Assembly: GCF_004298475.1 (NCBI RefSeq)
Contig: NZ_SCRP01000022.1
Coordinates: forward strand, 238,293-302,292
Source: Paraburkholderia sp.
GTDB lineage: Bacteria; Pseudomonadota; Gammaproteobacteria; Burkholderiales; Burkholderiaceae
Direction of reading: 5' to 3'
DNA: 64,000 nt
Positions within the stretch are counted from its first letter, which is position 1, and each line of letters opens with the position of its first letter. A model generated the notes under the pieces. The model was not told where the DNA came from. It made no database searches and saw nothing but the letters and a program-made list of their open reading frames with translations. The translations under genes were made by a program, and so were the position numbers. Shown here piece after piece: positions 37,226-47,706 of the stretch.

Positions 37226-40077
37226 TATGCCGCGCTCCGTGTTTCGCCGTTACCGAAGAGATTGGCGACGCAGCGGCCGCACAGCCCGGGGTGTTCGGCG
37301 TTCGTGCCGACGTCCTCGCGGTAGTGCCAGCAGCGCTCGCACTTGAGGTACTTCGAGGTGATGACCTCGACGCCTTCGTCCGCCTCGCTCTCGACCTTGA
37401 CGACCTCGGCCGCCGAGGTGATCAGCACGAACTTGAGGTCGTCGCCGAGCAAGGCGAGCGCGTCGTAGCGCGCGCCGCTCGCCAGAATGCGCACTTCGGC
37501 CTGTAGCGACGAACCGATCGCATTGGCCACGCGCGCCTCTTCGAGCGCCTTCGTCACGTTGCCGCGCACTTCGCGCAGCAGCGTCCAGCGCGCGATCAGC
37601 GCTTCAGCTTGTTCGATGTCCGGGAACGCGTGGAACGTCTCGGTGAAGATGGTCTCGGTGTGCGGCTGGAACACCTTCCACGCTTCCTCGGCCGTGAACG
37701 AGAGGAACGGTGCGAGGATGCGCAGCAGGCTGTGCGTGATGTGATGGAGCGCGGTCTGCGCGGCGCGGCGGGCCTTCGAATCGACTGCGCTCGTGTAGAG
37801 GCGGTCCTTGAGCACGTCGAGATAGAAGCCGCCCAGGTCTTCGGAGCAGAACGTCTGCAGCTTCGCGACGACCGGGTGGAACTCGTAGCGGTCGTAGTGC
37901 GCGAGCACATCGTTTTGCAGCGTGTGCGTGAGCGCCACGGCGTAGCGGTCGATTTCGAGCCACTCGGCGGCGGGCAGCGCGTGCTTGTCGAACTCGAAGT
38001 CGGAGAGGTTCGAGAGCAGGAAGCGCAGCGTGTTGCGGATGCGGCGGTAGCCTTCCGTCACGCGCTTGAGGATTTCCTCGGAGATCGCGAGCTCGCCCGA
38101 GTAGTCGGTCGACGCGATCCACAGGCGGATGATTTCCGCGCCGAGGCGGTTCGCCACCTCATGCGGATCGACGCCGTTGCCGAGCGACTTCGACATCTTG
38201 CGGCCTTCGCCGTCGACGGTGAAGCCGTGCGTGAGCAGCGCGTTGTAAGGCGGGCGGCCGTCGAGCATCGACGCCGTGAGCAGCGACGAGTGGAACCAGC
38301 CGCGATGCTGGTCCGATCCTTCCAGATAGAGGTCGGCCGGGAACTGCAGATCGTCCTCGTGCGAGCCGCGCAGCACGTGCCAGTGCGTCGTGCCGGAGTC
38401 GAACCACACGTCGAGCGTGTCGCGGTTCTTCTCGTACAGATTGGCGTCGTCGCCGATCAGCTCGCGCGGATCGAGCGCCTGCCACGCTTCGATGCCGCTC
38501 TTTTCGACGCGCCTGGCGACTTCTTCGAGCAGCTCCAGCGTGCGCGGATGCAGTTCGCCCGTTTCCTTGTGGACGAAGAACGCCATCGGCACGCCCCATT
38601 GGCGCTGACGCGAGAGCGTCCAGTCCGGGCGGTTCGCGATCATCGCGTACAGGCGCTGCTTGCCCCACGACGGATAGAACGCGGTCGCCTCGATGCCTTC
38701 GAGCGCGGTTTCGCGCAGCGTCTTGCTGCCGTCGTTCGGCTTCACGTCCATGCCCGCGAACCACTGCGACGTGGCGCGGTAGATGATCGGCGTCTTGTGA
38801 CGCCAGCAGTGCATGTAGCTGTGCAGGTATTTCTCGCTGCGCAGGAGCGTGCCCGCGTTGTCGAGCGCTTCGACGATCTTCGGGTTCGCCGCCCAGATCG
38901 CGAGGCCGCCGAAGAGCGGCAGCGATTCGATGTAGCGGCCGTCGCCCATGACCGGGCTGATGATGTCCGAATCGGCCATGTTGTGGGCCTTGCACGAGGC
39001 AAAGTCTTCCACGCCGTAGGCCGGTGCCGAGTGCACGATGCCCGTGCCGGTGTCGGTCGTCACGTAGTCGCCGGGATAGATGGGCGACGTGCGCTTGTAG
39101 CCCGGATGCGCCACTGCGAGCGGGTGATGGAAGCGCAGATGCGCGAGCTTCGCGCCCGGCGCCGTGGCGATCACGCGGCCGTCGAGCTCGAAGTCCTTCA
39201 TGCAGGCTTCGACACGCTCTTCGGCGAGAATCAGCAGGCCGCGCTGCGTATCGACGAGCGCGTAGATCACTTCCGGATGGACGTTCAGCGCCTGGTTGGC
39301 GGGAATCGTCCACGGCGTGGTGGTCCAGATCACGACGCCGCCTTCCTCGCGCGGCAGGGCGGCCAGGCCGAACGCCGCGGCCGTCTCCGCTGGCTGCGCG
39401 AACGGGAACATCACGTCGATGGTCGGATCGGTCTTGTCCTTGTACTCGACTTCCGCCTCGGCGAGCGCCGAGCCGCAGTCGAAGCACCAGTTCACGGGCT
39501 TCAGGCCGCGGAACACATAGCCTTTTTCGAGGATCTTCGCGAGCGCGCGGATTTCGCCGGCCTCATTCGCGAAGTTCATGGTCTTGTACGGGTTGTCCCA
39601 GTCGCCGAGCACGCCAAGGCGACGGAAGCCGGCCTTTTGCGTCTCGATCTGGCCCGCTGCGTAGGCGCGCGCCTTCTGCATGACTTCGGTCGCGGGCAGC
39701 GATTTGCCGAACTGCTTTTCGATCTGGATCTCGATCGGCATGCCGTGGCAATCCCAGCCCGGCACGTAGACCGCGTCGTAGCCCGCGAGATTGCGCGCCT
39801 TGACGATCATGTCCTTGAGAATCTTGTTCACCGCATGGCCGAGGTGGATGTCGCCGTTCGCATACGGCGGGCCGTCGTGCAGGATGAACTTCTTGCGGCC
39901 CTTCGAGGCCGCGCGGATCTTCTGGTAGATCTCCCTGTCCTGCCATTCCTTGACCCACTGGGGCTCGCGCTTCGGCAGATCGCCGCGCATCGGGAACGGA
40001 GTGTCCAGCAGGTTGACGGGGTATTTCGATTCGGTCTTCTGCGCGGGCTTGCCGGAGGATGCTTTCTTGTCGCTCAT
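37225..40077 (-). CDS. ileS: Isoleucine--tRNA ligase
   Basis: 950-residue class I aminoacyl-tRNA synthetase. The HIGH motif appears as HLGH within [11 protein letters not shown] (about residue 75) and KMSKS in [11 protein letters not shown]. The CP1 editing domain ([13 protein letters not shown]) lies between them, and the C-terminal zinc finger pairs CERC with CGRC. Bacterial short form of normal length. Lies 149 bp downstream of ribF and overlaps lspA by one base. Confidence 0.98.
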   Translation of the reverse strand: MSDKKASSGKPAQKTESKYPVNLLDTPFPMRGDLPKREPQWVKEWQDREIYQKIRAASKGRKKFILHDGPPYANGDIHLGHAVNKILKDMIVKARNLAGYDAVYVPGWDCHGMPIEIQIEKQFGKSLPATEVMQKARAYAAGQIETQKAGFRRLGVLGDWDNPYKTMNFANEAGEIRALAKILEKGYVFRGLKPVNWCFDCGSALAEAEVEYKDKTDPTIDVMFPFAQPAETAAAFGLAALPREEGGVVIWTTTPWTIPANQALNVHPEVIYALVDTQRGLLILAEERVEACMKDFELDGRVIATAPGAKLAHLRFHHPLAVAHPGYKRTSPIYPGDYVTTDTGTGIVHSAPAYGVEDFASCKAHNMADSDIISPVMGDGRYIESLPLFGGLAIWAANPKIVEALDNAGTLLRSEKYLHSYMHCWRHKTPIIYRATSQWFAGMDVKPNDGSKTLRETALEGIEATAFYPSWGKQRLYAMIANRPDWTLSRQRQWGVPMAFFVHKETGELHPRTLELLEEVARRVEKSGIEAWQALDPRELIGDDANLYEKNRDTLDVWFDSGTTHWHVLRGSHEDDLQFPADLYLEGSDQHRGWFHSSLLTASMLDGRPPYNALLTHGFTVDGEGRKMSKSLGNGVDPHEVANRLGAEIIRLWIASTDYSGELAISEEILKRVTEGYRRIRNTLRFLLSNLSDFEFDKHALPAAEWLEIDRYAVALTHTLQNDVLAHYDRYEFHPVVAKLQTFCSEDLGGFYLDVLKDRLYTSAVDSKARRAAQTALHHITHSLLRILAPFLSFTAEEAWKVFQPHTETIFTETFHAFPDIEQAEALIARWTLLREVRGNVTKALEEARVANAIGSSLQAEVRILASGARYDALALLGDDLKFVLITSAAEVVKVESEADEGVEVITSKYLKCERCWHYREDVGTNAEHPGLCGRCVANLFGNGETRSAA

Positions 40078-40226
40078 GGTGAAATCACGGTGAATTCAGG
40101 GGATGCACGGCGCCGGACTCTGCGGCCTCGCCGCTCGACCGTCGCCTCGCGAGCCAGTCGCCTGCCTGCGACGCGGCGCCGGGGGCGGGCAACCCGTGCG
40201 GCTCGATCGCGCGCACGGGCCGCGGA

Positions 40227-41216
40227 CTACCTAATTCGGTCGGTGGCCGAGGTGGCGAAGCCGGTGGAACGGCTGCCCGGCGCGTGAGCGGCTGCGAACC
40301 ACGCACGGGCGTCGGCCACGTCGCGCGCAATGGCCGACGTGAGCGTTTCGAGGTCGGCGAACTTCTCCTCGTCGCGCAGCTTCTTCAGGAATTCGACGCG
40401 CACGAGCTGGCCATAGGCGCTGCCGTGCCAGTCGAGCAGATGCACTTCGAGCAGCACGCGGCCCGAGTCGTCGACGGTGGGCCGCACGCCGAGGCTCGCC
40501 ACGCCCGGCAGCGGGTGCTCAGCGATGCCGTGCACCTGCACGACGAACACGCCCTTGAGCGCCGGCCGCTTGTGGCCGATCGGCAGGTTCATCGTCGGGA
40601 AACCGAGGTCGCGGCCGAGTTTCAGGCCGTGCACGACGTGGCCGCTGATCGCGTAGCCGCAGCCGAGTGCGGCGCGCGCGGCATCGAGGTCGCCCGCGGC
40701 GAGCGCGGCGCGCACGCCCGAGCTCGAAATGCGCGCGCCGGACGGGTCGGCCACGGTCGCCATCTGCTCGACTTCGAAGCCGTGCTGCTCGCCGGCCGCC
40801 TTGAGCGAGGCGAAATCGCCCGCGCGCTTCGCGCCGTAGCGGAAATCGTCGCCGATCATCATCCAGCGCGTGTGCAGGCCGTGCACGATGATGCGCTCGA
40901 CGAACGCGTCGGGCGACTGGCTCGCGAACGTGTGGTTGAAGTGCTCGACGACCACGCGGTCCACGCCGTTGTCGCGCAGCGCTTCGAGCTTGTCGCGCAG
41001 CATGGCGATGCGCGGCGGCGCGCCGGCCGGATTGAAGAACTCGCGCGGGTGGGGTTCGAAGGTCATCACGCAGACGGGCAGGCCGCGTGCGCGGGCGGCT
41101 TCGCGCACGCGCGCGAGCAACGCCTGATGTCCGCGGTGGACACCGTCGAAGTTGCCGATGGTGAGCGCGCAGGGCGCGCGGCTTTCGGCGTTGGGAAGAC
41201 CGCGGAAGACTCTCAC
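40227..41216 (-). CDS. ribF: Bifunctional riboflavin kinase / FAD synthetase
   Basis: 329-residue enzyme that makes FMN from riboflavin and then FAD. The N-terminal adenylyltransferase domain (1-190) has TIGNFDGVHRGHQ and VMTFEPHPREFF; the C-terminal kinase domain has GHVVHGLKLGRDLGFPTMNL and the late LLDWHGSAYGQLVRVEFL. The GTG at 41216 starts VRVFRGL, as in homologues; upstream in-frame residues are not conserved. First gene of the ribF-ileS-lspA set and divergent from purN. Confidence 0.96.
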   Translation of the reverse strand: MRVFRGLPNAESRAPCALTIGNFDGVHRGHQALLARVREAARARGLPVCVMTFEPHPREFFNPAGAPPRIAMLRDKLEALRDNGVDRVVVEHFNHTFASQSPDAFVERIIVHGLHTRWMMIGDDFRYGAKRAGDFASLKAAGEQHGFEVEQMATVADPSGARISSSGVRAALAAGDLDAARAALGCGYAISGHVVHGLKLGRDLGFPTMNLPIGHKRPALKGVFVVQVHGIAEHPLPGVASLGVRPTVDDSGRVLLEVHLLDWHGSAYGQLVRVEFLKKLRDEEKFADLETLTSAIARDVADARAWFAAAHAPGSRSTGFATSATDRIR

Positions 41217-41371
41217 GATAGCGGAACGGACCGTTAATGTGTGGCCAAAGCGTGGCCAAAGCGTGATCAATGTGGCGAGAGGCGTCGCAGCCGGCCGCCG
41301 CGACGAAACAGACGATTATAAACGCTGCAACGGGGAATCGCCGCCGTTGCTGCGTCGCACGTAGCCCTCGA

Positions 41372-41380
41372 TGATAAAAT
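41372..41380 (+). promoter_or_regulatory. Extended -10 promoter candidate for purN
   Basis: TGATAAAAT is an extended -10 element (TGn plus TAAAAT at 41375-41380). There is no good -35 box. The expected start point is the A of the purN ATG at 41387, and no Shine-Dalgarno sequence is present. Confidence 0.4.
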
Positions 41381-41386
41381 CCGCGG

Positions 41387-42076
41387 ATGAAAAATCTCGT
41401 CATCCTGATCTCGGGACGGGGCAGCAACATGGAAGCCATTGTGCGCGCGTGCGCGCACGAAGCGTGGCCGGCGCGCGTCGCCGCCGTGATTGCCAACCGT
41501 CCGGATGCCGCGGGGCTCGCGTTCGCGGCTTCGCACGGCATTGCCACGGCTGTGGTCGATCACCGCCAGTTTCCTGATCGCGCCGCGTTCGACGCGGCGC
41601 TTGCGCAGGTGATCGACGGCCATCAGCCGGACCTCGTCATTCTCGCCGGCTTCATGCGCGTCCTGACCGAGCCGTTCGTCGCGCACTATACGGGTCGGAT
41701 GCTGAATATCCATCCGTCGCTGCTGCCGAGCTTTCCGGGCCTGCACACGCATCAGCAGGCGCTCGACGCCGGCTGCCGCGTGCACGGCGCCACGGTCCAC
41801 TTCGTCACGCCCGCGCTCGATCATGGCCCGATCGTCGCGCAGTCGGTCGTGCCCGTGCGCACGGGCGACGACGCCGCGGCGCTCGCCGCGCGCATCCTGA
41901 AGACCGAGCATGTGATCTACCCGCGCGCGGTGCGCTGGTTCGTCGAAGGGCGGCTTGCGCTCGACGGCGAACGCGTGACGCTCGCGCCGCCCGAGCCGCA
42001 GTGGCTTTTCCTTGACGACACCAACGCGAACGCGAACCTGAACGCCGACGCACAAGCCGCCGGGGAGGGCGCATGA
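41387..42076 (+). CDS. purN: Phosphoribosylglycinamide formyltransferase
   Basis: Transfers a formyl group from 10-formyl-THF to GAR in purine synthesis. The protein starts LVILISGRGSNM (phosphate loop) and has the active-site motif NIHPSLLPSFPGLHTHQQAL, with the catalytic His, and the Asp in TPALDHGPIV. At 229 residues it is slightly longer than E. coli PurN because of a C-terminal tail rich in Asn and Ala (NANANLNADAQAAGEG). Stop overlaps the next ATG by four bases, showing coupling with the methyltransferase gene. Confidence 0.96.
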   Translation: MKNLVILISGRGSNMEAIVRACAHEAWPARVAAVIANRPDAAGLAFAASHGIATAVVDHRQFPDRAAFDAALAQVIDGHQPDLVILAGFMRVLTEPFVAHYTGRMLNIHPSLLPSFPGLHTHQQALDAGCRVHGATVHFVTPALDHGPIVAQSVVPVRTGDDAAALAARILKTEHVIYPRAVRWFVEGRLALDGERVTLAPPEPQWLFLDDTNANANLNADAQAAGEGA

Positions 42077-43458
42077 GGCTGCATGGATTCCTGATCGGAC
42101 AAACCGAAACGTTGCTCGCCGACGTCCTCAAGTTCACCGGCCCCGCCGACGCGGTCACGAGCCGGTTCTTCCGCGAGCATCCGAAGCTCGGCCACGGCGA
42201 GCGCGGCGTGATCGCCGAAGCCGTGTTCGCGGTCCTGCGCCGCCGCATGGAGTTCGCGCATCTGGCCGAGAGCGGCAGCGGCAGCCCGACGCGGCGCCTT
42301 GCGCTGCTCGGTCTGATGGCGACGGCGGGCCGCGCGGCGGTGCGCCCGTTCGTGTCGGATGCCGAGGCGGGCTGGCTCGAACACGTCTCGAAGATCGATC
42401 CGGCGAGCCTGCCGCAGCGCGTGCAGCTGAACCTGCCCGAGTGGATCATGAACGCGCTCCAGCAGCGCTTCGAGCCCGCCGAACTCGCGCAACTGGCCTC
42501 GGCGCTGAACTATCCGGCGCCGCTCGATCTGCGTGCGAACCCCATCAAGGCGAGCCGCGAGGCGCTGCTGCGCGCGCTCGGCGAGGCCGGCATCGAGGCT
42601 GGCGAGACGCCGTTCGCGCCGTTCGGCGTGCGCGTGGTCGGCAAACCCGCGCTTTCGAAGCTCGATCCGTTCAAGGAAGGCTGGTTCGAAGTGCAGGACG
42701 AGGGCAGCCAGCTGCTGTGCTCGCTGCTCGCACCGCGCCGCGGCGAGATGATCGTCGATTTCTGCGCGGGCGCGGGCGGCAAGACGCTCGCGCTCGGCGC
42801 GATGATGCGCTCGTCGGGGCGTCTCTACGCGTTCGACATCTCCGAGCGCCGCCTCGCGAAGCTCAAGCCGCGCCTCGCGCGCAGCGGGCTTTCGAACGTC
42901 AATCCGGTGCTGATCGACAGCGAGCACGACTCGAAGATCAAGCGGCTCGTCGGCAAGATCGACCGCGTGCTCGTCGATGCGCCGTGCTCCGGCCTCGGCA
43001 CGCTGCGCCGCAACCCCGACCTCAAGTGGCGTCAGACGCCCGAGTCGGTCGCCGAACTCGCCCCCAAGCAACTGTCGATCCTCACGAGCGCCGCGCGTTT
43101 GCTCAAGCGCGGCGGCCGTCTTGTCTACGCGACCTGCAGCATCCTCGAAGCCGAGAACGAAGCGGTCGTGAAGCAGTTCCTGGACGCACATCCGGATTTC
43201 GTGCTCGTGAGCGCGCGCGACGTGCTGGCGGAGCAGCGCGTGGGCCTCGATACGGGCGACTACCTGTCGCTGTGGCCGCACCGCCACGCGACCGACGGCT
43301 TCTTCGCCGCCGTGCTGGAGCGCCGCGGCGACGCGGGGCCGTCGAAGCAGCAGGCGCAGGCAGCGACCGCGCCGGACGAATCGGCAGCGCAGCAGCAAGC
43401 GGCCGATGCGATTGCGCGGGCCAGCGAAACCGCCGACGAGCCGAATGTCGCTGAGTAA
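42073..43458 (+). CDS. RsmB/NOP-family SAM-dependent RNA methyltransferase
   Basis: 461-residue RNA m5C methyltransferase-like protein. The SAM site is DFCAGAGGKTLALG (about residue 235), motif IV is DAPCSGLGTLRRNPD with one catalytic Cys, and motif VI is YATCSILEAENE with the second. The N-terminal 150 residues form an RNA-binding helical region. It resembles RsmB but may be a paralog of the fmu/sun gene, so no symbol is given. The C-terminus has a Gln/Ala-rich tail. It overlaps purN by four bases. Confidence 0.9.
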   Translation: MRLHGFLIGQTETLLADVLKFTGPADAVTSRFFREHPKLGHGERGVIAEAVFAVLRRRMEFAHLAESGSGSPTRRLALLGLMATAGRAAVRPFVSDAEAGWLEHVSKIDPASLPQRVQLNLPEWIMNALQQRFEPAELAQLASALNYPAPLDLRANPIKASREALLRALGEAGIEAGETPFAPFGVRVVGKPALSKLDPFKEGWFEVQDEGSQLLCSLLAPRRGEMIVDFCAGAGGKTLALGAMMRSSGRLYAFDISERRLAKLKPRLARSGLSNVNPVLIDSEHDSKIKRLVGKIDRVLVDAPCSGLGTLRRNPDLKWRQTPESVAELAPKQLSILTSAARLLKRGGRLVYATCSILEAENEAVVKQFLDAHPDFVLVSARDVLAEQRVGLDTGDYLSLWPHRHATDGFFAAVLERRGDAGPSKQQAQAATAPDESAAQQQAADAIARASETADEPNVAE

Positions 43459-43473
43459 CTCCCGCGCTCAAAA

Positions 43474-43521
43474 CCGGGCTTACAACCAGGCTTATAACCA
43501 GGCTTATAACCGGGTTCACGA
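43474..43521. repeat. Four 12-bp tandem repeats
   Basis: CCGGGCTTACAA, CCAGGCTTATAA twice, then CCGGGTTCACGA, head to tail in the 198-bp gap between the methyltransferase and MscS-type genes, just after the methyltransferase stop codon. Confidence 0.85.
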
Positions 43522-43656
43522 CCGCGCCTGCGCGAGCGGGTCGCAGGCGCGCATGCGCGGCGCGGCGGGTTGGACGGAGAGCGCCGGACGGCCCGCCCCG
43601 CGCGTGCCTGCCGCGCGCGTCGCCCATGCCGCACGCGTCGTGCGCCAATACGCACC

Positions 43657-45003
43657 ATGATCGAAAACCGTTTGCTGACTCACATGCTGGGCGGCGTGAT
43701 CCGCGACTTCGGCCAGCCGGTCATGCTCTGGCAGATCGGCGTGCTGATCGGCGCGCTCATCGTGGCCTTCGTGCTCGCGCAGCTCTTGCGGCGCGGGATC
43801 GAAGCGCGCCGCAAGGCGCGCCGCGAGGCGCGGCCCTTTGGCGCGGAAAGCCTCACCAAGGCGCTCTTTCCGCTGATCGGCGCAGGCTGCGTCTGGGTGG
43901 CGCGCGCGGTCGCCAGCAACTTCTTCCACACGTCGCTCCTCAATCTCGCGCTCGTGCCGCTGTTCGGCATCGGCCTCATCTACATTGCGTTCTTCTTCGC
44001 GCGCCGCGTGTTCGGCGGCAAGGGCTCGACGCATGCGTGGCTCTCGATCATCGAGAAGCTCGTTTCGCTGATCGTCTGGGTCGTCATGGTCCTGACCGTG
44101 CTCGGCATCCAGGACGACGCGCTCGACTGGATGGCGAGCGTGCGCTTTCGCATCGGCACCTCGCACATCAGCCTGCTCTCGCTCGCGAATGCCGTGTCGT
44201 GGGTCTGCGTGACGATGGTCGTCGCGATCTGGGCGGGCTCGGCGCTCGAAGACCGCCTCATGCGCGCCACCACGCTCGACGCCAACCTGCGCGTCGTGCT
44301 CGCGCGCGTCGGGCGCGCGCTGCTCGTGTTCGCGGCGGTGCTTTTCAGCCTCTCGATCGTCGGCATCGACATCACGGTGCTCGGCGTGTTCGGCGGCGCG
44401 CTCGGCGTCGGCCTCGGCTTCGGGCTGCAGAAGATCGCGAGCAACTACGTGTCCGGCTTCATCATCCTGATCGACCGCTCGCTGCACCTCGGCGACACGA
44501 TCGACGTCAGCGGCCTCGCGGGCAAGGTCACGCAGATCCGCACGCGCTACACGGTCGTGCGCGGACTCGACGGCGTCGAGACGCTGATCCCGAACGAAAA
44601 GCTCATCACCGATGTCGTGCAGAACCGGTCGTCGTACCTCACGCGCGGCTACGTCAAAGCGGCGGTGCAGGTGGCCTACGACACGGACCTCGACTTCGCG
44701 ATGGCGCTGCTCGCGCGTGCGGCACAGGGCGTGGACCGCGTGCTGGCCGATCCGGCTCCGACCCCGTATCTCGTGAGTTTCGGCTCGGACGGCATCGACC
44801 TCGAACTGGGCTTCTGGGTGGCCGACGCAGCCACGGGTACCGCGGGCGTGCGCTCGGCCGTGAACGTCAATATCTGGCGCCTCTTCGGCGAGCACGGCAT
44901 CTCGATTCCGTTTGCGCAGCGCGAGGTCCGCATCATCGGCGCGGCGGAGATCCCCGGTGTTGTGCAGCGCAGTGCCCGCACAGAGACGCCCACCGCCGGC
45001 TGA
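43657..45003 (+). CDS. Mechanosensitive ion channel, MscS family
   Basis: 448-residue inner-membrane protein, longer than E. coli MscS (286). Four or five membrane segments lie before residue 260; the MscS core follows with the pore helix and beta domain GGALGVGLGFGLQKIASNYVSGFIIL and later DGVETLIPNEKLI. It would release osmolytes upon hypo-osmotic stress. The ATG at 43657 gives MIENRLLTHML; the open frame before it is shadow. Whether it is cotranscribed with the purN pair is unknown. Confidence 0.92.
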   Translation: MIENRLLTHMLGGVIRDFGQPVMLWQIGVLIGALIVAFVLAQLLRRGIEARRKARREARPFGAESLTKALFPLIGAGCVWVARAVASNFFHTSLLNLALVPLFGIGLIYIAFFFARRVFGGKGSTHAWLSIIEKLVSLIVWVVMVLTVLGIQDDALDWMASVRFRIGTSHISLLSLANAVSWVCVTMVVAIWAGSALEDRLMRATTLDANLRVVLARVGRALLVFAAVLFSLSIVGIDITVLGVFGGALGVGLGFGLQKIASNYVSGFIILIDRSLHLGDTIDVSGLAGKVTQIRTRYTVVRGLDGVETLIPNEKLITDVVQNRSSYLTRGYVKAAVQVAYDTDLDFAMALLARAAQGVDRVLADPAPTPYLVSFGSDGIDLELGFWVADAATGTAGVRSAVNVNIWRLFGEHGISIPFAQREVRIIGAAEIPGVVQRSARTETPTAG

Positions 45004-45194
45004 AAGGTGCCGCAACTGTGCGCGAGCGCGCACTCCGGCGCGTGAGGCCGCGCCGGAATCGAAAAAAATCCTCATTTGTTACAAACACTTGGAACGGTTC
45101 GCGTAGAATGCCGTCCAACGCTTCTCACTGCTTTCACTTCCCTGACTTTGGCGGCGCTGTAAGGCTGAAGTCACTCGTCTTTCAGGTACAGACC

Positions 45195-46391
45195 TTGTTG
45201 AATTCCCTGCTCGATTTCCTCGCACACGGGGTGCTGCATTTCTCGTGGTGGCAGATCCTGTTGTACGTGGCCGTCGTCACGCACATCACGATTGTCGGCG
45301 TGACCGTGTATCTCCACCGCTGCCAGGCGCACCGCGCGCTCGACATGCATCCCATCGCCAGTCATTTCTTCCGTTTCTGGCTGTGGATGACCACCGGCAT
45401 GCTCACGGGCCAGTGGGCCTCGATCCACCGCAAGCACCACGCGAAATGCGAGACGGAGGAAGATCCGCACAGCCCGCAAACGCGCGGCCTATGGAAAGTG
45501 CTGCTCGAAGGCGCGGAGCTGTATCGCGCCGAAGCGAAGAACGAAGAAACGATGCGCCGCTACAGTCACGGCACGCCCAACGACTGGATCGAACGCAACA
45601 TCTACACGAAGTATCCGATCCTCGGCGTGAGCATCATGCTGGTGATCGACGTGCTGCTGTTCGGCGCGGTCGGTCTGACTGTCTGGGCCGTGCAGATGGC
45701 GTGGATTCCGTTCTGGGCGGCAGGCGTCGTCAACGGTCTCGGCCACTTCTTCGGCTATCGCAACTTCAATTCGGCGGATGCGAGCACGAACCTGTTCCCG
45801 CTCGGCATCATCATCGGCGGCGAGGAACTGCACAACAACCACCACACGTTCGCGACGTCGGCGAAGCTGTCGAACAAGTGGTACGAGTTCGACATCGGCT
45901 GGATGTACATCCGTTTAATGTCGATGTGCGGGCTCGCCAAGGTCAAGAAGGTCGCGCCCACGCCGCGTCTCACGAAGGGCAAGCTCGTGCCCGACCAGGA
46001 AACGCTGCAGGCCGTGTTGTCGAACCGCTATGAAGTGATGGCGCGTTACGCGAAGGCCGTGAAGCAGGCGTATCGCCAGGAGCTCGCGCACCTGAAGGAA
46101 GTGGGCGCGCGCGAGAAGTATCAGCTGATGCACGGCGCGCGCAAATGGTTCTACAAGGAAGAATCGAGCCTCGACGAGCCGCAGAAGCGCCAGCTTCCGC
46201 AGATCTTCGCGAACAGCCAGCAGCTGCGCACGTTCATCGAACTGCGCAACGAGCTCGCAGCGATCTGGGATCGTTCCAGCGCATCGCGCGAACAACTGCT
46301 CACGCAACTGCAGGACTGGTGTCATCGCGCCGAACAGAGCGGCATCAAGGCGCTTCAGGAATTCGCTTCACGTCTGCGGCGCTATGCATGA
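45195..46391 (+). CDS. Membrane fatty-acid desaturase (delta-9 type) with C-terminal extension
   Basis: About 398-residue di-iron desaturase introducing a double bond into acyl chains of phospholipid or acyl-CoA. All histidine boxes are present: HRCQAH, HRKHH and HNNHH. Membrane segments lie at about 13-37 and 145-190. After residue 275 there is a roughly 125-residue soluble, helix-rich extension (rich in Lys, Gln, Arg and Glu) not part of the desaturase core. The start is uncertain: an ATG at 45108 overlaps a TAGAAT -10 candidate and lies upstream of the expected transcript start, so the TTG at 45195 with AGGT upstream is preferred. Monocistronic, with its own terminator. Confidence 0.88.
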   Translation: MLNSLLDFLAHGVLHFSWWQILLYVAVVTHITIVGVTVYLHRCQAHRALDMHPIASHFFRFWLWMTTGMLTGQWASIHRKHHAKCETEEDPHSPQTRGLWKVLLEGAELYRAEAKNEETMRRYSHGTPNDWIERNIYTKYPILGVSIMLVIDVLLFGAVGLTVWAVQMAWIPFWAAGVVNGLGHFFGYRNFNSADASTNLFPLGIIIGGEELHNNHHTFATSAKLSNKWYEFDIGWMYIRLMSMCGLAKVKKVAPTPRLTKGKLVPDQETLQAVLSNRYEVMARYAKAVKQAYRQELAHLKEVGAREKYQLMHGARKWFYKEESSLDEPQKRQLPQIFANSQQLRTFIELRNELAAIWDRSSASREQLLTQLQDWCHRAEQSGIKALQEFASRLRRYA

Positions 46392-46428
46392 GACGTCAGA
46401 AAATCCATTAGAATTCAGGTACGTCACA

Positions 46429-46455
46429 AAACCCCGCGTTGGCGGGGTTTTTCTT
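46429..46455 (+). terminator. Terminator after the desaturase gene
   Basis: Stem AAACCCCGC / GCGGGGTTT with a GTTG loop followed by TTCTTTT, 38 bp past the stop codon. Confidence 0.88.
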
Positions 46456-46575
46456 TTGGGGCCGCGAAAACCTGTGCCGCTCGCGTGGTTTATCGGCAGC
46501 CATTGCAGTGCAGCCCAATTTGCATGGGACCAGAGTAAGCGCTAGAAGACTCACTCTGGTCGACTGGAGGAGATC

Positions 46576-47706
46576 ATGAGTCAGGCGATCAGGAAGGTCG
46601 AATACGACCGGCCGCAAGGCGCCGTTTGCAGTGTCGGACAGGCCTGGGCACGCGTGCCCGATGCACCGACCGCAGCACAACGCGTGGCATTGAAAGAGCG
46701 CATCCGTGCGCTGCTCTTGCGCGAGAAGGCAGTGCTCGTCGCGCACTATTACGTCGATCCCGAACTGCAGGAGCTGGCGGACGAAACCGGCGGCTGCGTG
46801 GCCGATTCGCTCGAAATGGCGCGCTTCGGCCGCGATCATGAAGCACAGACGCTCGTCGTGGCCGGTGTGCGCTTCATGGGCGAGACGGCCAAGATCCTGA
46901 GCCCCAACAAACGCATTCTGATGCCGGATCTCGAAGCGACCTGCTCGCTCGACCTCGGCTGCCCCATCGACGAATTCTCCGCGTTCTGCGACGAACATCC
47001 CGACCGTACCGTCGTCGTCTATGCCAATACCAGCGCCGCCGTGAAGGCGCGTGCGGACTGGATGGTGACGTCGTCGATCGGTCTTGAGATCGTCGCGCAC
47101 CTGCACGCGTCGGGCCAAAAGATCCTCTGGGCGCCGGACCGCCATCTCGGCGGCTACATCCAGAAGAAGACCGGCGCCGACATGCTGATGTGGCAAGGCT
47201 CGTGCCTCGTGCACGACGAGTTCAAGGGCATCGAACTCGATTTGCTGCGCGCCCAGTATCCCGATGCAAAGGTGCTCGTGCATCCCGAATCGCCGGAAGC
47301 TGTCGTCGCACTGGCCGACGTGGTCGGCTCGACCACGCAGTTGATCGATGCGGCCGTGAAGCTCGACGCCACGCATTTCATCGTCGCGACCGACCTCGGC
47401 ATCCTGCACAAGATGCGGCTTGCCGCGCCGGACAAGACCTTTATCGAAGCGCCCACGGCCGGCAACAGCGCCACTTGCAAGAGCTGCGCGCACTGTCCGT
47501 GGATGGCGATGAACGGCCTCGAAAATCTCGCGGACGTGCTGGAGTGCGGCCACAACGAGATTTTTGTCGATGCGGCGCTCGGCGAACGTGCGCGTCTGCC
47601 GATCGACCGCATGCTCGCGTTCGCAGCCGAGCACAAGCGCCGCGTGCAGGCGAGCGGCGATCTCGCGCGCGACGGCGCGCTCTTCGCGAACGTGGGGGCG
47701 GCGTAA
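46576..47706 (+). CDS. nadA: Quinolinate synthase A
   Basis: 376-residue [4Fe-4S] enzyme that condenses iminoaspartate with dihydroxyacetone phosphate to quinolinate. The [13 protein letters not shown] motif, [10 protein letters not shown] with a cluster Cys, [25 protein letters not shown] and the late [19 protein letters not shown] with the remaining Cys ligands are seen. The ribosome site GGAGGAG precedes the ATG at 46576. First gene of nadA-nadC; zero-gap junction with nadC. Confidence 0.97.
   Translation: MSQAIRKVEYDRPQGAVCSVGQAWARVPDAPTAAQRVALKERIRALLLREKAVLVAHYYVDPELQELADETGGCVADSLEMARFGRDHEAQTLVVAGVRFMGETAKILSPNKRILMPDLEATCSLDLGCPIDEFSAFCDEHPDRTVVVYANTSAAVKARADWMVTSSIGLEIVAHLHASGQKILWAPDRHLGGYIQKKTGADMLMWQGSCLVHDEFKGIELDLLRAQYPDAKVLVHPESPEAVVALADVVGSTTQLIDAAVKLDATHFIVATDLGILHKMRLAAPDKTFIEAPTAGNSATCKSCAHCPWMAMNGLENLADVLECGHNEIFVDAALGERARLPIDRMLAFAAEHKRRVQASGDLARDGALFANVGAA

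Noticed and set aside
37609-40287. 892-codon open frame on the plus strand
   Set aside because: Antisense to ileS, with arginine-rich composition and no motif. Shadow of the real gene.
45108-45194. ATG at 45108 as start of the desaturase
   Set aside because: It overlaps a TAGAAT -10 candidate and would precede the transcript start; no ribosome site. The TTG at 45195 is preferred, with some uncertainty.
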